64,000 bases of DNA from Streptomyces sp. NBC_01381 (GTDB lineage Bacteria > Actinomycetota > Actinomycetes > Streptomycetales > Streptomycetaceae). Location of the stretch: contig NZ_JAPEPI010000002.1 in the NCBI RefSeq assembly GCF_026340305.1, positions 1,736,001-1,800,000 on the forward strand, written 5' to 3'. The translations under genes were made by a program, and so were the position numbers. Shown here piece by piece: positions 40,301-48,289 of this stretch (positions are counted from its first letter, which is position 1; every line of letters begins with the position of its first letter). The notes below the pieces were generated by a model. The model saw only the letters and a list, made by a program, of their open reading frames with translations. It did not search any database and had not been told where the DNA came from.

Positions 40301-43140
40301 TCGCCGTGTGCGTAGGTGTCGGGGAGCCGGCCGAAGCCGTCGATCACGCCGGACCACTCGGATCGGGCGTCGGCGGCGCGGCCGCGGCTGTAGAGGAGAC
40401 GGTCGGGTACGTCGAGGAGGTCCGAGGACAGTTCGGCGAAGCCCCCCAGGGCTTCCTGCCAGCGCTCTTCGTTCTGGTGGAGGCGCCCCAGGGCGTAGCT
40501 CCGCAGCTCCCCGGCGTCGTCGTATCCGCAGCGGGGCGCGTCCGACTTTGTGCCCGGTCCCGCGCCGGGCTCTGCGTCCGTGTCCGGTCCCGCGTCCGGT
40601 CCTGCCTCCGGTCTCGCCTCCGCCCCTGCGTCCATGGCGCACTGCGCGAACGCCTCCGCCGCCTGCGCCCAGTCGCCGTCTGCGGCGGCCACCCGGCCCT
40701 GAACATAGCTCCTGCGCGACCGCACGTCGTGGAACCCGGCGGGCAGCAGGTCCAGCGCCGAGAGCGCGTCGGACCAGTGGCCGCCGGACGCCGCCTCCAG
40801 TGCCTCCCGGTACATCCGCTCCCGCAGCTCGCTCAGCCACGGCTCCGCGTCGCGGCCTTGAGCTGCCGCGGCTTCCAGGTCGACCAGGGCGTCCGGCCAG
40901 GCGCCGTCGTCCGCCGACCGCCTGCCTCGCGCGTACGACAGCCGTACGCCGCTGTCCCGGAACCCGTCGGATGCGGTGAACTCCTCGACGGCGGCTCCCC
41001 AGTCGCCCGCGTCCTCGGCGGCGCGTGCCGCCGCGTAGGCGAGCCAGGAGCGGAGGTCGGGGCCAGCGGGGGCGGAAATCTCCGCCAGGGCCCCGTCCGT
41101 CGCAGCCTTGCCGAACAACCTCCTTGCCGCATCCCACTCCTCCGCGTCCGCCGCCGCCCGCCCTTGGACGTACGCCGCCCTCGCCGCCGCGTCGTCGAGC
41201 CCCGCGCACGCCGTGTACGCCGACCAGGCCGCGCCCCAGTCCTCGGCGTCCTGCGCCGCCCTGCCGTTCACGTACGCCGCGCGCCCGGCGGCGCCCTGGT
41301 GGCCGGGCCGCCGGGCGAGCACATCGGCGTACGCGGTGGCGGCGTTCGCCCAATCTCCTTGGCGTGCGGCCTGTTCGGCGGTCTCCACCGTGCGGGCCAC
41401 GTGGAGTTCGTCGCGTGCCGCGGCCAGGCGGTCGGCCGTGTCCCGGATGCCCGACGGGCGGGCGGTGAGCAGCTCCTCGTAGCGGGCGATCGCCTCCGCC
41501 CAGTCACCGGCGGCCTCCGCCGCGCGGGCCCGCTCGGCCAGGGCGGTCAGCTGCCGCAGCCGCTCGACCTCGGCGGCGATGCACGCGGCCGGCGCGGCGG
41601 GGAGCGCGTCGCGCAGGGCGGCAAAACGCTCGGCGGCCGCGTCGGGGTCCAGCTCCGCGGCGAGCAGCCCACACAGCTTCTCCAGGTCCTCCCAGGCCAG
41701 TTCGAACGACGCCTCGGCGCGCAGCCGCCGCTGCTCGTCCTCGAACTGGCGGGTCTCGGCGCGCAGTATCCGCTGCACCTGCGCCCACTGCCCCAGGTCG
41801 CGCTGGAACCGTGCCGCCCCGATGAGCACCGTCGAGTCGACGTGCCCGAAGGGGTTCTGGAACGACCGCAGCGCGTCGGCGCCCTCCCGCAGTGGATCCG
41901 CGACGGCGCCACCGTCGTCCCGCACCTCCCGCGCCTTGAACAGCCAGCCCTGCCTGCACGACTCGTGCAGGAACAGCGCGGGCGTCGCCCACTCCACTGC
42001 CGTGTGACCCGGCAGATGCGAGATGCGGCGGCGCGCGGCGCCCATGGCCTCGTCGATGGTCCGGTTCGCCGCGAGCCCCTTGAACAGCTCCGGGCCGAAC
42101 TGCCCCGCCGACAGGTCACTGACCCGCCCCCGCATCGCGACCACGGCGGGCACACCCCCGCCGATCAGCGCCTGGGCGAGACCGGAGAACGGCTCGGTGA
42201 GCGAACTGTCCGCGCCGGAACAGAGGTTGAGGGCGACCAGGCGAAGCCCCGGTGCCTTCAGGAGCATCCCGCTGAGCAGGTCCGCGGGCACCCGGTCGAT
42301 GCCGCCGCTCTCGGTCTCCAGGGTCACCACGCCCTTGCCGAGTTCCTGGTCGTACGTCCCGTGTGCGATCAGGAGGACCGCGGTCGGCAGATCGGACTCG
42401 GCGCCGAGCGCGGCCTCCAGGCTTTCGCGGGTCGTCCGCTCCAACACCGTGGTCTGTACGGCCACTTCCGGCAGCTCCTGGCGGAGCGCGGCCACCTCCG
42501 CGTCGGCACGAAGCGGGGCGAGTCCGGGGTCGTCGGGCGAGGCGCAGGCCACCAGGAGGCGGATCAGGCTCGGCTCGTCCGCCGCGTCGGGGAGGCGCCG
42601 GCCCAGCGGTCCTCCGGGCAGCGAACGCACCAGTGAATAGCTGTGGTTGAGGGCAAGCGACTGTTGCGGCATCCCCGGCGGCGCGCACAGCGACTCCAGG
42701 GGCAGATCGCGCAGCTCCTGAGGCAGGTCGAAGCGGATCCGGAGGCCGCGGGCCGGCCGCATCCGCTGCGCACGCTCCAGGGCGAGGCCGACGCAGGCGC
42801 CGACACCCTGCGGGCGGTCGCCGCCGCGCGCGTCGTTCGCGTCGGAGGGAGCGCATCCCGACGGGACAGTCTGATCGCACTCGCCGAACAGCAGCCGGAA
42901 CACCCCGCGTCCCAGGTCACGCAGTTGGTTCACGGTGTGCTGGTCGCTCAGGGGCGCGAGACCGAGCTCGGTCTCGATCAACTCGTCCCACTGGTCGCGG
43001 AAGGCCGCGGGTTCGCCGTTCACTGCGATCACCTCGGTCGCGCACGCCGGGCCGTTGGCGGTGACGAGGTAGCGGGACGTGCCGATGGGGCGGACCCGGA
43101 TGCGGAGTTCCTCGTAGGCGAGCATCGGCGGCGCCGTCAC
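37378..43140 (-). CDS. Giant CHAT-protease/TPR protein
   Basis: 1920 aa. The N-terminal ~400 residues form a CHAT (caspase-HetF-associated-with-TPR) domain. Strand VLLIAHGTYDQEL holds catalytic H260, and LRLVALNLCSGADSS holds catalytic C307, followed by LAQALIGGGVPAVVAMRG. The following ~1300 residues are repeated helical pairs with a recurring WxxAxxxY/F pattern (for example EAAGDWAEAIARYEELLTA, QGDWANAATAYADVLARRPG), i.e. TPR-like sensor repeats. A CGHC pair lies near residue 1600. Start GTG 43140 overlaps the upstream TPR gene (GTGA). Its likely role is a protease activated by a signal sensed through the repeats. Confidence 0.88.
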   Translation of the reverse strand: MTAPPMLAYEELRIRVRPIGTSRYLVTANGPACATEVIAVNGEPAAFRDQWDELIETELGLAPLSDQHTVNQLRDLGRGVFRLLFGECDQTVPSGCAPSDANDARGGDRPQGVGACVGLALERAQRMRPARGLRIRFDLPQELRDLPLESLCAPPGMPQQSLALNHSYSLVRSLPGGPLGRRLPDAADEPSLIRLLVACASPDDPGLAPLRADAEVAALRQELPEVAVQTTVLERTTRESLEAALGAESDLPTAVLLIAHGTYDQELGKGVVTLETESGGIDRVPADLLSGMLLKAPGLRLVALNLCSGADSSLTEPFSGLAQALIGGGVPAVVAMRGRVSDLSAGQFGPELFKGLAANRTIDEAMGAARRRISHLPGHTAVEWATPALFLHESCRQGWLFKAREVRDDGGAVADPLREGADALRSFQNPFGHVDSTVLIGAARFQRDLGQWAQVQRILRAETRQFEDEQRRLRAEASFELAWEDLEKLCGLLAAELDPDAAAERFAALRDALPAAPAACIAAEVERLRQLTALAERARAAEAAGDWAEAIARYEELLTARPSGIRDTADRLAAARDELHVARTVETAEQAARQGDWANAATAYADVLARRPGHQGAAGRAAYVNGRAAQDAEDWGAAWSAYTACAGLDDAAARAAYVQGRAAADAEEWDAARRLFGKAATDGALAEISAPAGPDLRSWLAYAAARAAEDAGDWGAAVEEFTASDGFRDSGVRLSYARGRRSADDGAWPDALVDLEAAAAQGRDAEPWLSELRERMYREALEAASGGHWSDALSALDLLPAGFHDVRSRRSYVQGRVAAADGDWAQAAEAFAQCAMDAGAEARPEAGPDAGPDTDAEPGAGPGTKSDAPRCGYDDAGELRSYALGRLHQNEERWQEALGGFAELSSDLLDVPDRLLYSRGRAADARSEWSGVIDGFGRLPDTYAHGEVRDRRRYARARVASDLRDDWSAVLSLLAEVPDTGRDGAVGRLRRKAEGRLAEAAGDWAGACEIYARALPEQLDPDQEPRHLHRYALARTHELGGLWDDALAGYRALPDSWADVVVRRGYAEARIAEQGAVSAAEWQGVVDAFAAVAAGPGEFADAGPRKRYALVRLAEAEGDWTQVRAEADALGEHRDAASLGAYARGRIAASHQEWQQAADAFRACAGHGDAEARLAYVEGRLLEGAGRWSDAVAAYERAGGGLDRADVRCRRLRRLLELLPWADGLTRAPLVADPFASSDPTYPYFALRDAGVDPGSSMDAVSDASYTLLERGGMTWSERVAWDRLRLPGRRLQLDALLYRWHSPAALRDAMAELSPDDGAGLLGDLCERFPEDAPLLLLLARDREAAAAEWERRLRDAPGDMAVVHGLAAARLWQAQELEQSGAWEHAVGVWESALAYWAALLSDDDYWDGWRAERAACYGRALPGEDMAQLRLELSQHLFGQLSAHEQRHTEQERPEQAAAYAELASLLEAELGAARVLKDMGGLPNVPGAGTAPLACGPRYLRLLRLEAPLGALAATLDAAAQEGKDPGEYAVRQLRWAFSELAQGFVLCEVHKFDGALRALPAFATLTTLPDDCTGPASAAAPDAHIEACGHCQDVLLRNPAYVQLPDRHAKFLQDGVELAVRVRLSLARTALTDGEGGLDRALEEWAELVLVSRRAGMQARAKKAIVGTVLGRVEALVDTGGAQRGECLDEAVQLVERVPAALHPLDRDLVDQLNARLSALLSMRGVWRGYTRTKYGMHSDPYGAETDLRRALQLNPASGHARDNLARALVFTLDANTTTIPGRLKILHEALGLLDVGLGQALTHGYRETLGEALDELERLLARDLGVEGLRELMLSVSEEEAPDESELGVWAAVLTDWAEDALARGDIRRALHHLIRATRADPMNGRIRRALLDTVRRWFDELTAKNEGEESEAP

Positions 43141-45473
43141 CTCCCGCTCTCGTGCTCGTGCACGTGCTCGTGCTGGCCCGCCGTGACGTGGCCGAGGTCG
43201 GCCACCGCCGCCGCGTGCTGCTCGGTCAGCTCGGGATCGCCGGGGAAGTGGTCGAGCGCGGCGGCGAGTTGATCCATCGCCTCCCGCAGGGTCGCGCGGG
43301 CCCCGGAGGCGCTCCCCGAGTGCCAGCGGCGTGCGGCGAGGCCGCGCAGTACGACGCCGAGACTGACCTGGGCCCGCAGCAGATGCGGATTGAACGCGAC
43401 GGAACGCCGCAGGTCGGCGGCGGGCCCGTCGAGCAGTGTGCCGTCCCGGTTGGCGGCGGCGACGCCACGGTCGGCGAGCAGCCGGGCCAACTGCCCTTCC
43501 AGGCGGCGACGTTCGTTGGCTCCGGTGATCTCGCGCACCGCTTCGAGCGTGGTCACGGCGCGCGTCAGATCGCCCGCGCGATGCGCCGCCCGCGCGGCGC
43601 TCAGCGCGAGGTCGACGACGGTCCGGTGGATCTCCTGGTAGCGGTCGAGTTCCCTGCTGTGCACGAGGGCGCGCCGCCAGGACGCGGTTGCGGCACCGAA
43701 GTCCGGCCGCCCCGCGGTGAGTTCACCACGCCCCAGATCGATCCGCGCCCGCAGCGCGAGCCCGCGGGCGTCCAGCGCGAGACGACGGTGCTTGTCGGGG
43801 TACCCGGCATAGGCGGGGTTCAGCTCGTCGAACCGGCCACACCCCGGATCACACACGGCGGCACCCACACCACTGCCCTGCTGCCGCTGCCGCTCCCGAC
43901 AGCCGGGACACCGCAGCTCGGCGAGCGCGCCGAGGGCTTCGGCGGGCTGCTCCTGCTTCAACAGCAGCTGGGCGAGCCCGAGTTCGGAGAAGGCGTGGGT
44001 GAGGGTGGAGGCCCCGGTGTGCGGGGGCGGTGCGGTGCGGCCGTCCTGGGCGCCTGTGTCTGTCCCGGAGGTCTCGCCGCCTGCGGCGTGCGCGCGTGAC
44101 TGGTGAGCGGGGCTGCCCGCGGTGCCGCCGTGCTCGCTCGCTGCGGCGGTCGTGTCTGCCCCGGCGGGCTCGGTCTCTGCGGCGGTCACGCCCGCGCCAC
44201 CGGTCTCACCCCCTGCGGCGGCCGTGTCCGTCCCGCGGGTCTCGCTTCCTGCGGCGGTCGTGTCTGCCCCGCCGCGCTCGCTCGCTGCGGCGGTCGTGTC
44301 TGCCCCGGCGGTCTCACCCCATGCGGCGGTCGCGCCCGCGCCACCGGTCTCACCCCCTGCGGCGGTCGTGTCCGTCCCGCGGGTCTCGCTTCCTGCGGCT
44401 CTCAAGTCCGGCCTCGCGGGCTCGCCCCCCGCCGCGAACACCCCGAACTCCGCGACCATGCGCAACTCCGCGATGCGTAACGGCCCGCACGCCAGCGGGT
44501 CGCCGTGCCCGGTGGGGAAGCCGCCCACCCCCGCGAGGACCCTCGCGGCGTCCGCCTCCCGTCGCAACAGGGACCCCGGCGAGACCCGGCCCTCCGCGTC
44601 GTCGGGCATGCGTCCCTCAAGGAGCTCCCGTAAGTCGGCCCGCAGCTCCGCGTCGAGCGCCGCATCGACCGGTACGCCGTACCTCGCCGCGGCGCAGGCG
44701 CGCCGGTGCGCCCAGAAGGCGTCGTCGTACAGGAGCGCGCCCCAGGCGGCCACGGCACGCTCCCAGCGCCGTGCGGCCGCCTCGCCCTGCCCGGTGGGCG
44801 AGTTGAGGAGAGCGATGGCGAGCGTGTGGGTGATGCGGTGGTCGGCGGGGTTCCGCCGGGTCGCCTCGTCGAGCAGTTCGACGGCCGCCTCGCGCCGTCC
44901 GCCGAGCACCAGCGCGACGGCGTACCGCGGCACGGACTCGCTCTCGTGCGGCGCAGGCGCCACCTCCTGAGTGGTCGCGCCCGCAAGCGCGGCCATCACC
45001 CGGCGTGCCTCGGCGTCGAGTGAGCCGTCCTGTGAGGCAGCGGTTCGCAGGTCCTCGAGCGCTTCGTCGTGACGGCCCAATCGCACACGTACGTACGCAC
45101 GTTGGACGAGCGAGCGGTGATGCGGCGGCACGCAACCGAGTGCCGAGGTGAAGTGCGCATCCGCACTCTCGTACGCGGACCGGTGTGCCGCCGCGCAACC
45201 CAGCCAGTGGAGGGGGCCCGCCTCGTCAGGGCGCAGCTCCTGAGCCTGCCGGAACTCCGCGGCGGCCTCTCCGGGTTCCTTCGCGGCCAGGCGGAGGCGG
45301 CCGGCACCGATGTGGGCCCGCGCCTGGACGCCGGCGTCAGCCCCGTCACCTGCCAGGGCCAGCGCCGCCCCGAACTCACGCTCGGCACCGGCCCTGTCGC
45401 CGCGCTCCAGGGCGGACTCCCCGGCGGCGCACGCCTGTTCAGCGCGGCTCACGTCGACGTGCGGCTGGCCCAC
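43137..45473 (-). CDS. TPR-repeat protein with 12-residue Thr/Ala/Gly repeats
   Basis: 778 aa, soluble; GTG start at 45473. The N-terminal half has TPR units (AEQACAAGESALERGDRAGA, ALALAGDGADAG, then HWLGCAAAHRSAYESADAHF). A low-complexity segment near residues 360-455 is built of 12-residue units. A Cys-rich site (RCPGCRERQ ... CDPGC) follows, then more TPR units to the end (VSLGVVLRGLAARRWHSG, ATLREAMDQLAAALDHF), ending in a His/Glu tail. It is coupled to the CHAT gene and probably scaffolds or regulates it. Confidence 0.82.
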   Translation of the reverse strand: MGQPHVDVSRAEQACAAGESALERGDRAGAEREFGAALALAGDGADAGVQARAHIGAGRLRLAAKEPGEAAAEFRQAQELRPDEAGPLHWLGCAAAHRSAYESADAHFTSALGCVPPHHRSLVQRAYVRVRLGRHDEALEDLRTAASQDGSLDAEARRVMAALAGATTQEVAPAPHESESVPRYAVALVLGGRREAAVELLDEATRRNPADHRITHTLAIALLNSPTGQGEAAARRWERAVAAWGALLYDDAFWAHRRACAAARYGVPVDAALDAELRADLRELLEGRMPDDAEGRVSPGSLLRREADAARVLAGVGGFPTGHGDPLACGPLRIAELRMVAEFGVFAAGGEPARPDLRAAGSETRGTDTTAAGGETGGAGATAAWGETAGADTTAAASERGGADTTAAGSETRGTDTAAAGGETGGAGVTAAETEPAGADTTAAASEHGGTAGSPAHQSRAHAAGGETSGTDTGAQDGRTAPPPHTGASTLTHAFSELGLAQLLLKQEQPAEALGALAELRCPGCRERQRQQGSGVGAAVCDPGCGRFDELNPAYAGYPDKHRRLALDARGLALRARIDLGRGELTAGRPDFGAATASWRRALVHSRELDRYQEIHRTVVDLALSAARAAHRAGDLTRAVTTLEAVREITGANERRRLEGQLARLLADRGVAAANRDGTLLDGPAADLRRSVAFNPHLLRAQVSLGVVLRGLAARRWHSGSASGARATLREAMDQLAAALDHFPGDPELTEQHAAAVADLGHVTAGQHEHVHEHESGR
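44118..44400. repeat. In-frame 36-bp repeats in the TPR gene
   Basis: About seven and a half imperfect copies of a 36-bp unit; the anchor GCGGCGGTCGTGTCTGCC recurs at 44143, 44251 and 44287 (multiples of 36). The encoded units look like SETRGTDTTAAG and GETGGAGATAAW. Confidence 0.85.
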
Positions 45474-45501
45474 GGCGCTTCTCCCCGTTCCCGGCGGCGG
45501 C

Positions 45502-45966
45502 TCAGCCGGCCGCCTCGTCCAGCTCGGAGCGCCAGCGGCCCTGTTCGCGGTCGTAGTGCAGCGGCCCCTCGCTGAACCCCGTCAGATCGAGGCGGAGGAG
45601 CTGGTCGTACGCCTCACCCGGCAGCCCCGGCTCCAGGACCACCCGCAGGCCGGTGCCCCGGTCCTGGAGGACCAGCGGCCGGGGAGGAGCGGGATCGGCC
45701 TCGCCCGACGACCGGCGTACGACATTCTTGAACGCCGTGTACGAGTCCTTGACCGCTTCCGCGCCGAGCCCGCTGAGGAAGGCCTGCAGGGGGAGCGAGG
45801 CCAGCATGATCCAGGGGATGTCCGCCGCGCCCCGGTGGTCGACCGCGCGGCGCACCCGTGCCGTACGGACCCCCAGGCCTTCGAGCGCCGACACGAGCTC
45901 GTGCCGCAGATCGTCGGAGGCGTCCCGGTCCAGGAGCAGCTCCGCGGGCAGCGGCGCTTCGGTCAT
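45502..45966 (-). CDS. Small constant component of the island, 154 aa
   Basis: First gene of the 18-kb operon; the ATG at 45966 follows a GGAAGGAAT ribosome site. The N-terminal ~50 residues form a small alpha/beta unit (LLLDRDASDDLRHELVSALE), then a hydrophobic stretch (IPWIMLASLPLQAFLSGLGA), an amphipathic helix, and a C-terminal domain (PLVLQDRGTGLRVVLEPGLP, SEGPLHYDREQGRWRSELDE). The layout resembles the effector-associated constant components described for actinobacterial conflict systems, but I cannot name the family firmly. It ends 28 bp before the TPR gene. Confidence 0.55.
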   Translation of the reverse strand: MTEAPLPAELLLDRDASDDLRHELVSALEGLGVRTARVRRAVDHRGAADIPWIMLASLPLQAFLSGLGAEAVKDSYTAFKNVVRRSSGEADPAPPRPLVLQDRGTGLRVVLEPGLPGEAYDQLLRLDLTGFSEGPLHYDREQGRWRSELDEAAG

Positions 45967-46062
45967 GTAGGCGATTCCTTCCCCGGAGCCGGTCCAGGCC
46001 CCTTCCGGAGCCGAGTTCAGTCCCGCAGCCTAGAGGCGCCGGACGGGCTCGTGCGGGGAAAC

Positions 46063-47283
46063 CTACGATTCCGCCGCCGCCCCGTCGATCGCCTTCCGCT
46101 CCAGCTCGGCGAGGCGCGATCGTGCCGCCGCACGGCCGTGCTCGGTGTCCTGCAGCGACACATGCAGCCGCTGGGCCCGTATCGCCTGGGTGTAGTCGCC
46201 GATCAGCGCCAACTCGACGCTGAGGAAGGTGAGTTGGGCCGCGTCAGGACCCGTGTCGTCCAGCTCGCGGATCAGGTAGGTGCGGGCCGTCTCGATCAGT
46301 CCCAGGTCGCGCGCGAGCTCCAGCCAGGTGGATTCCGGTTCGTCGTCGGGATCCACCCCGAAGTTGGAATCGTCGAACGAGCGCGCCCATGCCCGGACCT
46401 GGTCCGCCTCCTCGGGGAGTCCGGCGAGGCCGCACCACGTGTCGTACGTCGTCTCGTGGACCTCCCGCAGCAGGGGCAGGTCCTCCGCGAGGCCGTAGAG
46501 ACCCACCAGGACGACCGCGAGCCGCAGTTCGTCGGACATCGACGCGCTCGCCTCGTGCTTCAGGAGATGGCGCAGGAGGGCGCGGTCCGTGTTCCGCCGG
46601 TCGTACTGGGCGGCCCGCAGCGCCGCCACCCGGCGCGCGCGGTTTCCGGCCACCGCGTCCCACGTCGCGCGGTCGCCGGTCCGCAGCAGGGCCAGGTCCG
46701 TGCGCCCCCTGGTGAGCACCTGCTCCCACAGGGGCGGGCGCGGATGGGGGTCGAGGCGCCGGTACGCGAGGTGCTCGACCGCGTTGAGCAGGAGGTGGTC
46801 CGGCTCGGTGCGCAGCAGCGCGGCGTGCAGGCGCGCGACGAGCTGCACGGGCGAGCGCTCCGGGAACCCGAGCGCGGCCCGCAGCTCGGCGCGGTGTGCG
46901 TCGAGTTCGGGCACGCAGTCCTCGCGGAAGTCGCCCTCGGTGTCGGCGACTTCGGCCAGGATGCGCGCCTCGCCGTCGTCCGGCGAGAGCCGCACGTAGT
47001 CGTGCCAGCCGGGCAGGCCGACCAGGATCTCCAGGGCCTCGTCCACGCTGTCCCCGATGACCCCGGCCGACCCCTCGGAGTCGGCGTACAGGACGGATCC
47101 GTCCGCGCACACGAAGTACGTGCCCCCGGAGTCGTCCCCCGCGATCGCCTCCAGCGGACCGCCGGATGCGAGGCGCACCTCTTCGACGTGGTCCGTACGG
47201 GACAGGTCGAATGCGAAAGGGAACGCGGCCAGCTCGGCCAGACGCGGGTCCTGTCGCAGCAGACGGAGTGCACGTTCGGTCAT
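46063..47283 (-). CDS. Hypothetical protein, SUKH/SMI1-like N-terminus
   Basis: 406 aa, soluble. The N-terminal ~110 residues contain PLEAIAGDDSGGTYFVCADG and LYADSEGSAGVIGDSVDEAL, which resembles the strand-loop pattern of SMI1/KNR4 (SUKH) immunity domains. The rest is helical and repeat-like (LRHLLKHEASASMSDELRLA, VVLVGLYGLAEDLPLLREV), similar to Streptomyces proteins annotated only as hypothetical. It lies ~96 bp upstream of the operon start, so it may be a separate transcript. The gap 45967-46062 has no recognisable promoter. Its link to the island is positional only. Confidence 0.55.
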   Translation of the reverse strand: MTERALRLLRQDPRLAELAAFPFAFDLSRTDHVEEVRLASGGPLEAIAGDDSGGTYFVCADGSVLYADSEGSAGVIGDSVDEALEILVGLPGWHDYVRLSPDDGEARILAEVADTEGDFREDCVPELDAHRAELRAALGFPERSPVQLVARLHAALLRTEPDHLLLNAVEHLAYRRLDPHPRPPLWEQVLTRGRTDLALLRTGDRATWDAVAGNRARRVAALRAAQYDRRNTDRALLRHLLKHEASASMSDELRLAVVLVGLYGLAEDLPLLREVHETTYDTWCGLAGLPEEADQVRAWARSFDDSNFGVDPDDEPESTWLELARDLGLIETARTYLIRELDDTGPDAAQLTFLSVELALIGDYTQAIRAQRLHVSLQDTEHGRAAARSRLAELERKAIDGAAAES

Positions 47284-47436
47284 GCTTCGAAAGTAACAGC
47301 GGCAACTGACAGCAGACCCTCATCAGGAGTTGTCTTTCGTTGCCGCACGCAACCCCGAACGAGCGGGCCCGACATCACCCTTTCGGGAATCGTCGCGTGG
47401 GGTCACGCCGGGTAGGGCTGTGGCCGGAGGCGAGCC

Positions 47437-48180
47437 ATGGAACAGACTGCGTTGCGTCCCAAGCCGATGCCCGGGCAGGACTCCGGGAGCGGCCGTAGGT
47501 TCGGCGTCGGAATCAGGCGGCGGCTCGGCGGTGCCGCCCGGACACCCGGCGCGGGCGGCGGCGGGCCCGGTGCCGGGCGGCGGCCGCATGCCGCCCGCAG
47601 GCGTGGCCGGCGGCTGCGGACCCTGCTCTTCGGGGTGCTCTGCTCGGCCGTCCTCGTGCTGTCGGGCGTGGGCCTCGGCACGGTCAGTGCCACCGTCATC
47701 GGCATGAGCAAGCTCGCCGAGATGCAGAAGGCGGCGGGTGCGCCCGGCGGCGGGCCGGGAGCTCCGGGTGGTCCTGCGGCGCCGGGGCCGTCCAAGCCCG
47801 GCGTTCCCGCGAAGCCGCCGGAGAAGGACCCGGGCAAGGAGCCGGGCAGCGGGCCTGGCAAGGAGTCCGGCAAGGAGTCGGGCAAGGGGCAGGAGCCGGG
47901 GCCGGCCGTGGCGCGGTCCGCCATCGGGGTGGAGGCCGTGGACGCGCCCGGCGGCCCGGGAGCGCTCCTTGTCGGCGTGCACAGCCCCGGCCCCGGCCAC
48001 ACCGCGGGCCTGGTGCGCGGCGACGTGCTCCTCGCCTTCGGCGAGACCCGCATCGGCTCGGCCAGGGGTCTCGCGGCCGCCGTGGCCGCCGCGGATCCGG
48101 GCAGGCGCGTCACGCTGACCGTCCGCCACGAGAGGGGCGACCTGCAGTCCTTGTCCGTCACGCCCGGTTTCGTGACGTGA
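47437..48180 (+). CDS. Membrane-anchored PDZ-domain protein
   Basis: 247 aa. Start ATG at 47437 with GGAGG 8 nt upstream. A basic, Gly-rich cytoplasmic N-terminus (~60 residues) precedes one membrane segment (LLFGVLCSAVLVLSGVGLGT). A Pro/Lys/Gly spacer with repeated GKE units is followed by a PDZ domain (VEAVDAPGGPGALLVGVHSP, GLVRGDVLLAFGETRIGS, RRVTLTVRHERGDLQSL). No protease domain is attached, so it is an extracytoplasmic peptide-binding or scaffold protein. Its partner is unknown. Confidence 0.8.
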   Translation: MEQTALRPKPMPGQDSGSGRRFGVGIRRRLGGAARTPGAGGGGPGAGRRPHAARRRGRRLRTLLFGVLCSAVLVLSGVGLGTVSATVIGMSKLAEMQKAAGAPGGGPGAPGGPAAPGPSKPGVPAKPPEKDPGKEPGSGPGKESGKESGKGQEPGPAVARSAIGVEAVDAPGGPGALLVGVHSPGPGHTAGLVRGDVLLAFGETRIGSARGLAAAVAAADPGRRVTLTVRHERGDLQSLSVTPGFVT

Positions 48181-48289
48181 GCACGGCCGGGGGGAGCGGG
48201 TAATCGCCTCGCGGACGCGCGGCGGTGCGGGCAGGATCGGCAGCAGGACCACGCCGTACGCCCGCAGCGAGCCGCCCTGGAGGAACCCG

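Noticed and set aside
37504..42636. 1710-codon plus-strand frame
   Set aside because: Antisense shadow of the CHAT/TPR gene; no motifs and highly biased composition.
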